Virus record (IMG/VR): IMGVR_UViG_3300020428_000122
Coordinates: 1-20,251 of that record
Strand: one strand, 5' to 3'
Length of the DNA: 20,251 bases
Origin: a virus
The notes under the pieces are model-generated. The model did not search any database. It saw only the letters and a program-made list of their open reading frames with translations, and was not told the origin of the DNA. Position 1 is the first letter of the stretch; each line of letters opens with the position of its first letter. Both the position numbers and the translations under genes were made by a program. This document shows, piece by piece, positions 12,932 through 20,251 of the stretch.

Positions 12932-14065
12932 TTATCGGGTCTGGGAATACGAGCGGCCAGCAAACTTCGTCGCTTCCGACCGACTCAATCCTTGATCTCT
13001 CATCAGTTTCTCAATTTTTTCTTTTTGAGCGGCTTCGCGTTTCTGGCGTTCGGCGCCACCTTCCTCAAGCTCTTCTCCACCTTCAAGCGAGTCTTCGGGT
13101 TCGATAGCATTAGCACGCTCCCTGCCTTTTTCGCTGCTAGCGGAGAGCATCTTGAGGGCCTCGTCGTATGCTAGTTGTGGTTTGCCACTCTTGATCATAT
13201 TGGCAATCTTCTCCAAAACCTTTTCGTAGTCGTTTCGTCTTGCCCCCATCCGAGCCTTGTCGGATGCATCACCATCTGTGTCGGTGAAGATCATTTCGCC
13301 GTCCTTGTTGATGACTTGGCCGCCTTCTTCCATGGGCTCGTCGTCGTAACCACCGTGGCGGAAACCCTTGTATCCTGCTGGGTCTGGGCCTTCCATCTCG
13401 GCCTGTAACTGTGCCAGGATATTTGCGAGGTCGTTTTCAATCTTTTTCGGATCCTGGCCTTGACGAAGCTGAGCACTAAGTCGATCCAGGGCGGCAGCAG
13501 TGTCGGTGTCATCACCCATCTCAGGATCATCGCCGCCCATATCAACGACACCTTCTTTGTGTGGAAGCCTGACATCAACTGAGTCTTTGGCTGTCTCTTT
13601 GTCTTTGCGCTTTTTGCGCTTTTTGTTCCGCGCGCGCATGTCTTCAACGCCTTCTTTGATAGCCTTGACAGTTTCCTCGTGGATGATTCTTGCGAGACCT
13701 TCCTTGTTTAACGTTCGGTTGCCGAACTCGTCTCGGTCAGCGAAAGGGGCGTTGCGCGTTGTTTTAAGTGGGGGCATATCATCGATGGCCTGCGTGTGGC
13801 CGCCTAGAATGTGGTGCTGAATTGTTTCAAGTCTGTTCCTCTGATCATCTGTGAGATCGAGTGTGTTAAGCAGGTCTTCAAGGTAGGCTTCAATCTGCTC
13901 ATCATCTAGTTGGCCGGGGGGGGCAAGTTGCGGGGAACCATCGAGGGCTTTGACGTTGTTGGCCATGGCCAACTCCTTTTCCCATTCTGCAGGTCCGCCG
14001 GCTTCAGCCATGGCCTTGACTTCTTCTTTGATAATCTCTTTAATTCTTGCAGTGGTAATCTTCAT
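12932..14065 (-). CDS. Large acidic internal-type virion protein with targeting-like repeats
   Basis: The 377-residue protein is highly charged and low in hydrophobic core, so largely helical or disordered. It starts MKITTARIKEIIKEEVKAM, resembling a capsid-targeting peptide with IKE sites such as the T4 prohead protease (gp21) cuts. A second similar block, LARIIHEETVKAIKEGVEDM, lies at 124-143, followed by a very basic patch (KKRKKRKDK, 148-156). The C-terminus (RDQGLSRSEATKFAGRSYSQTR) is helical and basic. A core or scaffold role is inferred. ATG follows AAGGA; the gap from the upstream gene is 2 nt. Confidence 0.75.
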   Translation of the reverse strand: MKITTARIKEIIKEEVKAMAEAGGPAEWEKELAMANNVKALDGSPQLAPPGQLDDEQIEAYLEDLLNTLDLTDDQRNRLETIQHHILGGHTQAIDDMPPLKTTRNAPFADRDEFGNRTLNKEGLARIIHEETVKAIKEGVEDMRARNKKRKKRKDKETAKDSVDVRLPHKEGVVDMGGDDPEMGDDTDTAAALDRLSAQLRQGQDPKKIENDLANILAQLQAEMEGPDPAGYKGFRHGGYDDEPMEEGGQVINKDGEMIFTDTDGDASDKARMGARRNDYEKVLEKIANMIKSGKPQLAYDEALKMLSASSEKGRERANAIEPEDSLEGGEELEEGGAERQKREAAQKEKIEKLMRDQGLSRSEATKFAGRSYSQTR

Positions 14066-14067
14066 TT

Positions 14068-14487
14068 TTAATCCTTATATTTTAATCTAGGGTTCGCTCT
14101 GCGGCGGCCAATTGATCTCATCCTGTTAAAAGTGTCTCCCGTTCGGTCGACTTCTGGGCCAAGGTCAAGGGCTGGCTCCGAGGAGTCTTCTTCACCCGCT
14201 CCTGAAAGATGGTTCAATACTGTATTTATATAGTCGTGAGCCTTTGTAATCTTTGATTCGACCCACTCGTCTAAGTTGTCTTCATCGCTAATCATGCCCT
14301 GGACTTCGTCGACCATCTGGGCGAGTCGTCCGAGTTGGCCAACGGCCATGGAGCCTTCTCCATCGTGACCTTCTTCAAGCTGATCTTTTACCACTGTACC
14401 GAACAGGTCCGCGGCTTCCTCGTTAGTAAGAACAACCTCAAGCTCTTCTTTGATCATCTGTTTGATCTGTGTCATTGTAAACTTCAT
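14068..14487 (-). CDS. Targeting-peptide-type protein with WVxSKITKAxDYI motif
   Basis: From ATG at 14485-14487 the protein has 139 residues, starting MKFTMTQIKQMIKEELEVVL. In the middle it has LDEWVESKITKAHDYINTVLNHL (72-94), a motif I recall as common in marine phage proteins of similar size. The end is basic (MRSIGRRRANPRLKYKD). GGAGGG six bases upstream and a 1-nt overlap with the previous stop (TAATG) support this start over TTG at 14493. A virion-internal role is inference. Confidence 0.78.
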   Translation of the reverse strand: MKFTMTQIKQMIKEELEVVLTNEEAADLFGTVVKDQLEEGHDGEGSMAVGQLGRLAQMVDEVQGMISDEDNLDEWVESKITKAHDYINTVLNHLSGAGEEDSSEPALDLGPEVDRTGDTFNRMRSIGRRRANPRLKYKD

Positions 14488-14921
14488 TACCAACCCTCCA
14501 TGTTGTATGCTTCATCTTCAGTTGCAGGTTCTAAGTCGAAAGAGTCTTCCTCAATATAGGGCTCCAGAGCTTCTGCGAGCGCGTCGGCAATCATTTGTGG
14601 CACATCAGACAGAGCGTCCATCACGGCGCCCTTAATCTCTTTACGCAAGTGTTTCATGGGTGCACCGCCAGAGTGGCGCTGCTCATGACTAACAACATAG
14701 TTGCCTACTACAGAAATAAGCTCGTCATATGATAAGCCTTGGCCCATAAAATTCACACCCTCAGAGGCGTCGATCTCAATTTGATCTAATTCTCGCGAAA
14801 ACTCTTCCATTGCCTCTTCTGCAGCGGACACAGGTGCGTCGGCAGTGTTGGGCAGTTGTGTCAGGTAATCGTCTTTAATCTCGGCAATCATTTGCCGTAA
14901 CATTTTGTTGGTTAAAAACAC
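14487..14921 (-). CDS. Acidic helical protein with targeting-like N-terminus
   Basis: The 144-residue protein starts MFLTNKMLRQMIAEIKDDYL, again basic and amphipathic with an IAE triplet, then becomes acidic and helical throughout. VSHEQRHSGG and a helix LRKEIKGAVMDALSDVPQMIADALAEALEPYIEE stand out. No family is recognised. The start is GTG at 14919-14921 with AAGGAG six bases upstream. The shared 15-nt motif lies 21 nt before it, so this gene probably leads the three-gene set 14921-12932. Confidence 0.75.
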   Translation of the reverse strand: MFLTNKMLRQMIAEIKDDYLTQLPNTADAPVSAAEEAMEEFSRELDQIEIDASEGVNFMGQGLSYDELISVVGNYVVSHEQRHSGGAPMKHLRKEIKGAVMDALSDVPQMIADALAEALEPYIEEDSFDLEPATEDEAYNMEGW

Positions 14922-14942
14922 AGGTATCTCCTTTTAATCGAA

Positions 14943-14957
14943 CATTTATAAATAGTA
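14943..14957 (-). promoter_or_regulatory. Recurrent 15-nt intergenic motif, copy B
   Basis: The minus strand reads TACTATTTATAAATG, identical to the copy at 301-315. It is 21 nt before the GTG at 14921 in a 57-nt gap, with AAGGAG between motif and start. No matching -35 hexamer lies at 16-18 nt, which suggests a phage-specific rather than sigma70 promoter. Confidence 0.5.
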
Positions 14958-14978
14958 GCGTAGTCGTTAATCGTAATT

Positions 14979-15449
14979 TTATTTAGAGTGCTTATCTGCA
15001 ATAGATGCTGCGGCAAACGCATCAGGTTTTATTTTTGTCTCAAAACCAGCACCTCTGGCAAAGCCTACCAGCATATCTGAGAACTGACTTGTACTCTCTT
15101 TTTTATCTGATGCGCTAACATCTAAATGAATTTCGACTTTGATTTCTGGGCATAGTTGCATGAGTTTTAATCCTAATTGAACCGAACGATTTGTTTCTTC
15201 TGTTATTCTCGCGATCAAAACATCATACGGACCCTTGTCAGAATCTGTTCTGGTTACAAAATATCTGCCCCCGGATTGCCCGAGGGCGCCATGTAGAACC
15301 AGCGCGGTTGAAAAGGTGCATCGCTCTTTATTTACAAACGAGTCAGTGCCCAAATATACCGTTCCGCCGGATGCTACATGATCTCCAATATGCTGCATTA
15401 TCCTATCAAAGTCTATCAACCTTCCGGATCCGGTAAACCATCTTGCCAT
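14979..15449 (-). CDS. RNase H-like nuclease (DUF458/YkuK type)
   Basis: The 156-residue protein fits the predicted RNase H-fold family PF04308. YLGTDSF supplies D36, ITEET supplies E84/E85, IHLDVSA supplies D110, and the C-terminal AASIADKHSK supplies D152, the expected acidic metal-binding set. It directly follows the polymerase gene after 9 nt, so primer removal or another step in DNA replication is a reasonable guess; activity is unproven for the family as I know it. The ATG at 15447-15449 has only a weak ribosome site, so it may depend on translation of the polymerase. Confidence 0.8.
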   Translation of the reverse strand: MARWFTGSGRLIDFDRIMQHIGDHVASGGTVYLGTDSFVNKERCTFSTALVLHGALGQSGGRYFVTRTDSDKGPYDVLIARITEETNRSVQLGLKLMQLCPEIKVEIHLDVSASDKKESTSQFSDMLVGFARGAGFETKIKPDAFAAASIADKHSK

Positions 15450-15458
15450 TACAACTAA

Positions 15459-18400
15459 CTATCCGAGTAAACGGAAATTGTACTGAATAGACCGGGTGCT
15501 AAATCCCCATTGGGTATTGTGATCTAGTTTTGCCAAGTATGGCCGGTTTAACAGGATGCGGTCTTTTTCGGGCTTAACACCCCAACACCGAATCTTGGTC
15601 AGTGCGTTGGTTGAGTCAATCACTTCAAGGATCCAATAAAGTTTACCATTCTTGGTCTTCTTCGGAACAACCTTTCGTGGAATAAACCATGCAACCTGCA
15701 GATCTGGATCAAACTCTGCGATGGGTGGAATGAACTTCTCCTCTAGCCTCTGCATAATATCGTCGTCAATCACACGGGACATGGGGAAAACGCCAGTCAG
15801 ATCAACAATAGACTGAATCTTTTCTTCTTCGGTAAACTCGCCTTCAGGTCGATACACTTCTACATTTTCAATGAACTTCTTTTTGTTCTTGGGCCGATCT
15901 ACTGCTACAGCAGACCAAAAATGCTTTGTACCCGTGAACCTCTCATCCATTAAGCAATCAAGCGATTCACTACGGATTAGTACATCCAGTGCCTTCTTAT
16001 TAAGCTTTGAATAAGAAATCTTATCATTGAACAGGAACTCTTCAATATCTGCATAGGGTCGACTATTCAAGATCTGGTCGATAGCAGCATCGCCAAGACC
16101 CTTGATGGAGCTAAATGGCTGAATCAGTGTCGTACCTTCCGTGTTAATCTCCCAGACTCTGCCTGAAGTATTTACATTTAGCGGACGGATATCGAAACCA
16201 AAGTTCTTTGCGACACTGATAGCGCGCTCCTTACGAGATTCGGGCTCCTTATCGAGGAAGGCTGCGACCCACTCAGCTGGATAGTAGTTGAGAAGCCAAG
16301 CACATTGGTATGACAGGATGCTGTATGACACAGCATGCGATTTGTTGAAGCCGTAGCCTGAGAAGTACTCAAAGGTTTCCCAAAGGCGTTGGGCTGTGCT
16401 CTTCTGTAGGCCCTTTTCGATACACCCATCAATGAACTTCTTAAGAATCTTGTTCTTTTCTTGGGCGCCCTTTCCGGTACCCTTCTTTGTCAGCAGTTTA
16501 CGAAGCTTGTTACCTTCATCTAGGCTAACGTCTTTGCCGAGCTTATGCGCCAACAGGGCGATCTGCTCTTGGAAGATTAGAAAGCCAAAGGTCTCCTCTG
16601 TAATCTCTTGAACGAGGGGGTGCACATACTTAATATACTGCGGATTCTCTTTCGCCTCGACATATTGATCGTCAACGTCGGCCGAAAGCGGGCCCGGTCG
16701 GAAGATAGAAGTGATAGCGGAGATGTCAATAATGCTTCGTGGCTTTGCGCGTACGCAGAAACTTTGGGCGCCGGACTCAGTAAACTGGAAAACTCCTGCC
16801 CACTTACCCGCATGAAAGATGTTCTCGTATACAGCCTGATCATCGAGATCAATCGTATCTGGGTGGAGGTTCTTTTCATAGTATGCCTTAACATCTGCAA
16901 ACGACGGATTCTCAATATTGTGGTGCCGAGTCAAGATATGACGAATTGCTCCGTCAATCATACGCAAAGAGGCAAGACCCAACAAGTCAAACTTGATAAA
17001 TCCCATCGGCTCAAGGTGGCGTACGTTTTGACCCTCAGACCAGGGAGTCTGTCGGACTCCTCCCGAATTAATCAGTGGCATGTGATCGTCAAGGTTTTCT
17101 GCGACAACGACACCGCCGGCATGACGGCTACAACTACGTACTTGGCCAACCAAGGTCTCAACGTGAGTCTTGATATCTGGGTATGTCTCAAGGAAGGTAC
17201 GAAGGGTTGGACTAAACTCAACAACCTCTTGCCAAGTTGGTGTATAAACGCCGGCTTTGATTCCGTGCTTTTGTTTGGCTAGCGGAATAGCTTCCGACAT
17301 CATAACCGAAGTTACTTTATTTACTTCTGTAAACTCTACGCCATAAAACTTAGAGATGTCTTTAATAAGAGAGCGCAGCTGCAACGTGTTCCAGTTGGAG
17401 ATCGGGGCAACGGTATCGGCACCCCACTCATCAATCAACTGCTCCTTCAAAATCATCGGATCCGCAACATCATAATCAATATCTGGGTAATCTGTCGCGT
17501 CGGATCGCAGGAAGCGAGAGAAGAGCAATCCGTACTTAATGGGATCGACCTGTGTGATGCGTAGTGCATACGCAACAAGGGAACCAGCCGCTGAGCCGCG
17601 GCCCGGGCCAGTCAGCATGGAGTCCGTTGCTCGATCAGAGATAGCCTTCATCGTCAAAAAGTACTTGGAGAAGCCGCGGTCGTCAATGACCTGAAGTTCG
17701 TGGCGCAAGCGAGCGAGATACTCCTCATCGTTTGCGAAACCCAGTTCATTGAGGCCATCCATCGATAGCTTAATCAGAGCATCAGTTGCGGACATGCCCG
17801 CTGGGACCACAAAGTCTGGTAGGCGGACTGTGTTGTCAGGAAAGAAACTCTCTACCCGGTCATGCGCAATGGAGTATGTGTTTGTGAAAGACTCCATAAT
17901 CATGTCATCGTCGTACTCGACGTTGCAGAGTTGGGAATACTTTTTATATGACTCCCACATCTCATCGCCATTCTTAGGATAAAGCTCGTACCCGACCTCG
18001 TCAACGTCAACGGGCAAATCAGAATCGTCTTCTGCCCACGAGGGTCGACCCTTGCCCAGCCAACCGAGGCGATTATAAAGCTCCCGGTCTTTCCAAGCAT
18101 CAGGATTTGGATAATGACTGTCTGCGGTGGAGATCAACTTTACATTGTGCTCCTGTGCCACCTGAACAATTAGCTTATTTAGATGATGTTGTTCTGGAAT
18201 ATTGTTCCATTGCAATTCTGCATACCAACGATCACCAAAGACGTCAAGCATTCGGCGTGTAGTCTCTCGCATGGATTCCAAGGCCTTATCAGCGTTGAAA
18301 CCAGTGCGATTGCCCTCCTCATCATAAGTACTTGAACCCCAGAAGTCAGAAGCATAAACGCCTCCGAGGCATGCACTAGCTGCAATTACACCTTCGCCAT

Positions 18401-18920
18401 ACTTCTCCAGCATCTCATAATCCATGCGAGGATAGCGATAAAAGTTTTCTTCCTTATAGGATTCTGAAACCAGCTTGAACAAGTTATTTAGGCCAGTTTG
18501 GTTCTGGGCCAGGAGAATCAGGTGTGAGCGGCGCTTGAGGATGTTGTTTGTTGCGCGCTTCGACTCAGCCGAATCTTCTACAGTGGCTCCCGATTGCTTA
18601 CCTTTTGCTAGCTCCCGAGCCTTCTTCTTATCCTGCATTGCCTGCTCGTACTCGTTGCGCCAGCCTTCCAGTGAGGGCACAAAATAGGCCTCAACCCCAT
18701 AGATCGGCTTGAAGTCCTTGCCCTGTTCGACCATCTTTCGGCCATGAAGTACTTGATATGCAAGACCATTCATGTTTCCATGATCTGTAAGAGCCAAGGC
18801 ATCCAGACCGTTTTGGTAGGCAAAGTCCATATGGTCTGCTGGAAAGCCAATCGCATCGAAGATGGAGCCGGCAACGCTGTGGGCATGAAGGTTGACGAAT
18901 TTAATTTTTGGTTGTGTCAT
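15459..18920 (-). CDS. dnaE: DNA polymerase III alpha subunit (DnaE type)
   Basis: The 1153-residue protein has the normal length of bacterial DnaE and no intein. The N-terminal PHP domain has its usual metal-binding positions: HAH (12-14), DH (46-47), E77, H133, C184 and ADSH (266-269). The polymerase catalytic core has GPGRGSAAGSL (438-448), PDIDYD with D480, D482 and D484, and the third aspartate D645 in KFDLLGL. SRHAGGVV (598-605), VFQFTESG and FRPGPLS follow, then FNKSHAVSYSILSYQ (beta-binding side) and a C-terminal OB fold. A charged insertion lies near 84-128. It should be the phage replicase, with possible PHP proofreading. ATG at 18918-18920 follows GAGGA and overlaps the upstream stop as ATGA. 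Confidence 0.97.
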   Translation of the reverse strand: MTQPKIKFVNLHAHSVAGSIFDAIGFPADHMDFAYQNGLDALALTDHGNMNGLAYQVLHGRKMVEQGKDFKPIYGVEAYFVPSLEGWRNEYEQAMQDKKKARELAKGKQSGATVEDSAESKRATNNILKRRSHLILLAQNQTGLNNLFKLVSESYKEENFYRYPRMDYEMLEKYGEGVIAASACLGGVYASDFWGSSTYDEEGNRTGFNADKALESMRETTRRMLDVFGDRWYAELQWNNIPEQHHLNKLIVQVAQEHNVKLISTADSHYPNPDAWKDRELYNRLGWLGKGRPSWAEDDSDLPVDVDEVGYELYPKNGDEMWESYKKYSQLCNVEYDDDMIMESFTNTYSIAHDRVESFFPDNTVRLPDFVVPAGMSATDALIKLSMDGLNELGFANDEEYLARLRHELQVIDDRGFSKYFLTMKAISDRATDSMLTGPGRGSAAGSLVAYALRITQVDPIKYGLLFSRFLRSDATDYPDIDYDVADPMILKEQLIDEWGADTVAPISNWNTLQLRSLIKDISKFYGVEFTEVNKVTSVMMSEAIPLAKQKHGIKAGVYTPTWQEVVEFSPTLRTFLETYPDIKTHVETLVGQVRSCSRHAGGVVVAENLDDHMPLINSGGVRQTPWSEGQNVRHLEPMGFIKFDLLGLASLRMIDGAIRHILTRHHNIENPSFADVKAYYEKNLHPDTIDLDDQAVYENIFHAGKWAGVFQFTESGAQSFCVRAKPRSIIDISAITSIFRPGPLSADVDDQYVEAKENPQYIKYVHPLVQEITEETFGFLIFQEQIALLAHKLGKDVSLDEGNKLRKLLTKKGTGKGAQEKNKILKKFIDGCIEKGLQKSTAQRLWETFEYFSGYGFNKSHAVSYSILSYQCAWLLNYYPAEWVAAFLDKEPESRKERAISVAKNFGFDIRPLNVNTSGRVWEINTEGTTLIQPFSSIKGLGDAAIDQILNSRPYADIEEFLFNDKISYSKLNKKALDVLIRSESLDCLMDERFTGTKHFWSAVAVDRPKNKKKFIENVEVYRPEGEFTEEEKIQSIVDLTGVFPMSRVIDDDIMQRLEEKFIPPIAEFDPDLQVAWFIPRKVVPKKTKNGKLYWILEVIDSTNALTKIRCWGVKPEKDRILLNRPYLAKLDHNTQWGFSTRSIQYNFRLLG

Positions 18921-19798
18921 GTAGTTTCCTCACTGTCTATACACATTTTACTCAATTTTTTGCCTCTTGTCAAGTAAGAAGCGCGATATTCTAAAATTTT
19001 ATTTGAGGCCATATATTCTGCATAAGAGGCCCAGGTTTGGATGTTGTGGTAGCTTTCGATCTCAACTGTATTATCTATAATAACAGGTTTTAAAACTTTG
19101 TCAAGCGTAAAATGGCGCGCAGAGTATCTTTCTTCTAAAGGCAACTTCTCTCTTGGATATAGGCCATCTTTCATTTCATTAGAAGTAAAGGCACCTGTTC
19201 CAGTTCGGATGATTCGGCGCATTTCCAGCCACTCGTCTTTGCCAAAAGTAAAACCAAGATAGCAATTCTGCTTTACAGTTTGTTCAGCATGGCTAAGAGC
19301 AAAGACTTCCTCCTTCTTTATTGTGTCGCGGTGAGTTCGTATCAGTGCAGGGTCATAAATACCATATGGGAAAGAGACATAATAACGATACGGGGCAACC
19401 CAGCCGCTCAAAGTCTTGCCAATCTTAAAGGCAGTTATTGCACCGTATAAGATAGACCATGCGATGCAATCTCGCTTGTTGACATCCTTTGAATGTATCG
19501 GAACATAGAAGATGGGTATAACGCGTCGGGACTCACTCGGGTATTTATCTTTCCTATAATGATACACCGGATCGTAAACGTACTCTCCTATTCTCGCCTT
19601 TACAATTGGTGAAATATCATCATTGCATACAACCCAAATTGTTTTACAGCCGGCGTATGCGCACTCCAATACTGAGCGCTCAATCGCGAGGAGATTATCA
19701 CCAATTGGTAACATGCAGTCTGGCCACGGGAACCCAAGACTGTCTTCTTTGCCCGCGATTGGAATAACCCCTGCGATGTGGCGTCGTCTTTGTCTCAC
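18917..19798 (-). CDS. Nucleotidyltransferase-like (GT-A fold) protein
   Basis: The N-terminus of this 293-residue protein, GVIPIAGKEDSLGFPWPDCMLPIGDNLLAIERSV (10-43), and AYAGCKTIWVVCNDDI follow the layout of sugar-1-phosphate nucleotidyltransferases. The diagnostic GxGTR loop is missing. RDCIAWSILYGAITA (109-123) and YYVSFPYGIYDP resemble later strands, with the usual metal-site D not evident. It may be a relative adapted to nucleotide or DNA modification, or inactive. Its substrate is unknown. The start is GTG, overlapping the previous stop (GTGA), with GGAA six bases upstream; it is coupled to dnaE downstream. It contains the dnaE promoter within its last codons. Confidence 0.6.
   Translation of the reverse strand: MRQRRRHIAGVIPIAGKEDSLGFPWPDCMLPIGDNLLAIERSVLECAYAGCKTIWVVCNDDISPIVKARIGEYVYDPVYHYRKDKYPSESRRVIPIFYVPIHSKDVNKRDCIAWSILYGAITAFKIGKTLSGWVAPYRYYVSFPYGIYDPALIRTHRDTIKKEEVFALSHAEQTVKQNCYLGFTFGKDEWLEMRRIIRTGTGAFTSNEMKDGLYPREKLPLEERYSARHFTLDKVLKPVIIDNTVEIESYHNIQTWASYAEYMASNKILEYRASYLTRGKKLSKMCIDSEETT
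18945..18973 (-). promoter_or_regulatory. Sigma70-type promoter of dnaE
   Basis: On the minus strand, TTGACA (18968-18973) and TAAAAT (18945-18950) are separated by 17 nt. The site lies within the last codons of the gene at 18917-19798 and about 25 nt upstream of the dnaE ATG. A second candidate, TTGACA (19099-19104) with TATTAT (19077-19082) at 16 nt, lies upstream in the same gene and may be chance. Confidence 0.65.
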
Positions 19799-20247
19799 AT
19801 GGTTTCCGTCAGATACTTTAAATATTTGTGTGTTGTTGGGCGAGGCAAGACATCAACAAGAGGCTCTGCCGTACGTACCTCTCTTCTGTTGGTTTCGATT
19901 TTGAGTGCGTAATACTTGTATTTTTCCGGGTTTTTCGTGTCGCGGCCGTTGCGGGCGCCGCGTATTCCTAGATTTCGCATGCGATGCAGTATACTAAACC
20001 GAGCATATGTATCAGAGTACTCATAACTGTGCAGTTGCTCTTTCGTCAAGTATGACACCGATACTAGGTCCTTTTTGTTGTGATTTCCATCTACTCTTTC
20101 TGATGGATAAAAGTGTATCCGATTAACGAAGTCTGCTTCGTTTTCTATTGTATCGAATTGGTGGACCATACCAGATCTGACGTCCATCCAATCTAAGACC
20201 TCATATTTCTCTGGGCTTGTGGAGGGCTCAAGCAGATTATTTCCCAC
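19795..20247 (-). CDS. Unknown protein, possibly cut by the window edge
   Basis: The visible frame gives 150 residues from a GTG at 20245-20247, but it stays open to the right edge, so the true start may lie outside and its ribosome site cannot be seen. The sequence is mixed alpha/beta, rich in charged and aromatic residues, with SILHRMRNLGIRGARNGRDTK and YKYYALKIETNRREVR. No domain, signal or membrane segment is recognised. The stop overlaps the next gene's start by 4 nt (ATGTGA context), placing it first in the visible replication cluster. Confidence 0.65.
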   Translation of the reverse strand: MGNNLLEPSTSPEKYEVLDWMDVRSGMVHQFDTIENEADFVNRIHFYPSERVDGNHNKKDLVSVSYLTKEQLHSYEYSDTYARFSILHRMRNLGIRGARNGRDTKNPEKYKYYALKIETNRREVRTAEPLVDVLPRPTTHKYLKYLTETM

Positions 20248-20251
20248 GATG

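Noticed and set aside
14221-14230. TATAAATA-type T4 late promoter match on the minus strand, with others near 779-786 and 6982-6989
   Set aside because: These lie inside coding sequence in AT-rich codons and lack the shared flanks of the intergenic motif; chance cannot be excluded.
16608-17282. Plus-strand 224-codon open frame
   Set aside because: It lies wholly inside the polymerase core of dnaE, which has unmistakable motifs in the other strand.
15459-18920. Possible intein or frameshift in the polymerase
   Set aside because: Length is normal, all motifs are in order and in one frame, and no intein splicing motifs were seen.

Overview
The window looks like a slice of a large tailed-phage genome, probably a marine myovirus-like Caudoviricetes member. 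All 31 supported genes lie on the minus strand, so transcription runs from the right edge to the left edge. They are packed with 1-11 nt overlaps of the ATGA or TAATG kind and with very short gaps; no gap exceeds about 130 nt. The gene mix is a replicase, nucleotide-pool enzymes, methyltransferases, a chaperonin, a ClpP-like protease and many small unknown proteins. A bacterial host is indicated by the group I GroEL, Shine-Dalgarno sites of the AGGAGG type and several sigma70-type promoters. The link to marine phages rests on my memory of protein families and is an inference. I see no tRNA, rRNA, CRISPR array, insertion sequence or integrase.

Layout in transcription order (right to left). (a) 20247-14979: an unknown protein, a nucleotidyltransferase-like protein, a full-length bacterial-type DNA polymerase III alpha subunit with an apparently intact PHP domain, and a small RNase H-like protein. 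(b) 14921-12932: three genes for acidic, helical proteins whose N-termini resemble T4-type capsid-targeting peptides. (c) 12880-11465: a small beta-rich protein from a possibly leaderless transcript, a lipoprotein, a helical protein with its own strong promoter, and dUTPase. (d) 11472-8492: a DUF3310 protein, a phage-type N6-adenine methyltransferase, small unknowns, an IMPDH/GMP reductase homologue, and a coupled pair made of a ribbon-helix-helix-like protein and a sigma-region-4-like protein. (e) 8393-4649: a very acidic virion-type protein closed by a clear terminator, then ClpP, a YkuD-like putative wall enzyme, and a 563-residue unknown. (f) 4581-1: groEL with its own promoter, a coiled-coil/TM protein, and a last operon led by a strong promoter with an inverted repeat in its spacer. 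That operon holds unknowns, a glutaredoxin, a degenerate D12 adenine methyltransferase, a four-helix membrane protein and a partial gene at the left edge.

The genes can be read as three linked tasks. The first is genome replication and precursor supply: Pol III alpha, the RNase H-like protein, dUTPase, GMPR/IMPDH and glutaredoxin. The second is protection or modification of phage DNA by the adenine methyltransferases. The third is virion building and host-cell handling: GroEL, ClpP, the proteins with capsid-targeting-like N-termini, the wall enzyme and membrane proteins. A 15-nt motif recurs upstream of three genes of the targeting-peptide group and is a candidate phage-specific promoter element. 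The observations I consider most worth following up are this motif and peptide set, the degenerate methyltransferase, the altered GroEL binding surface, and the sigma4-like/RHH pair.
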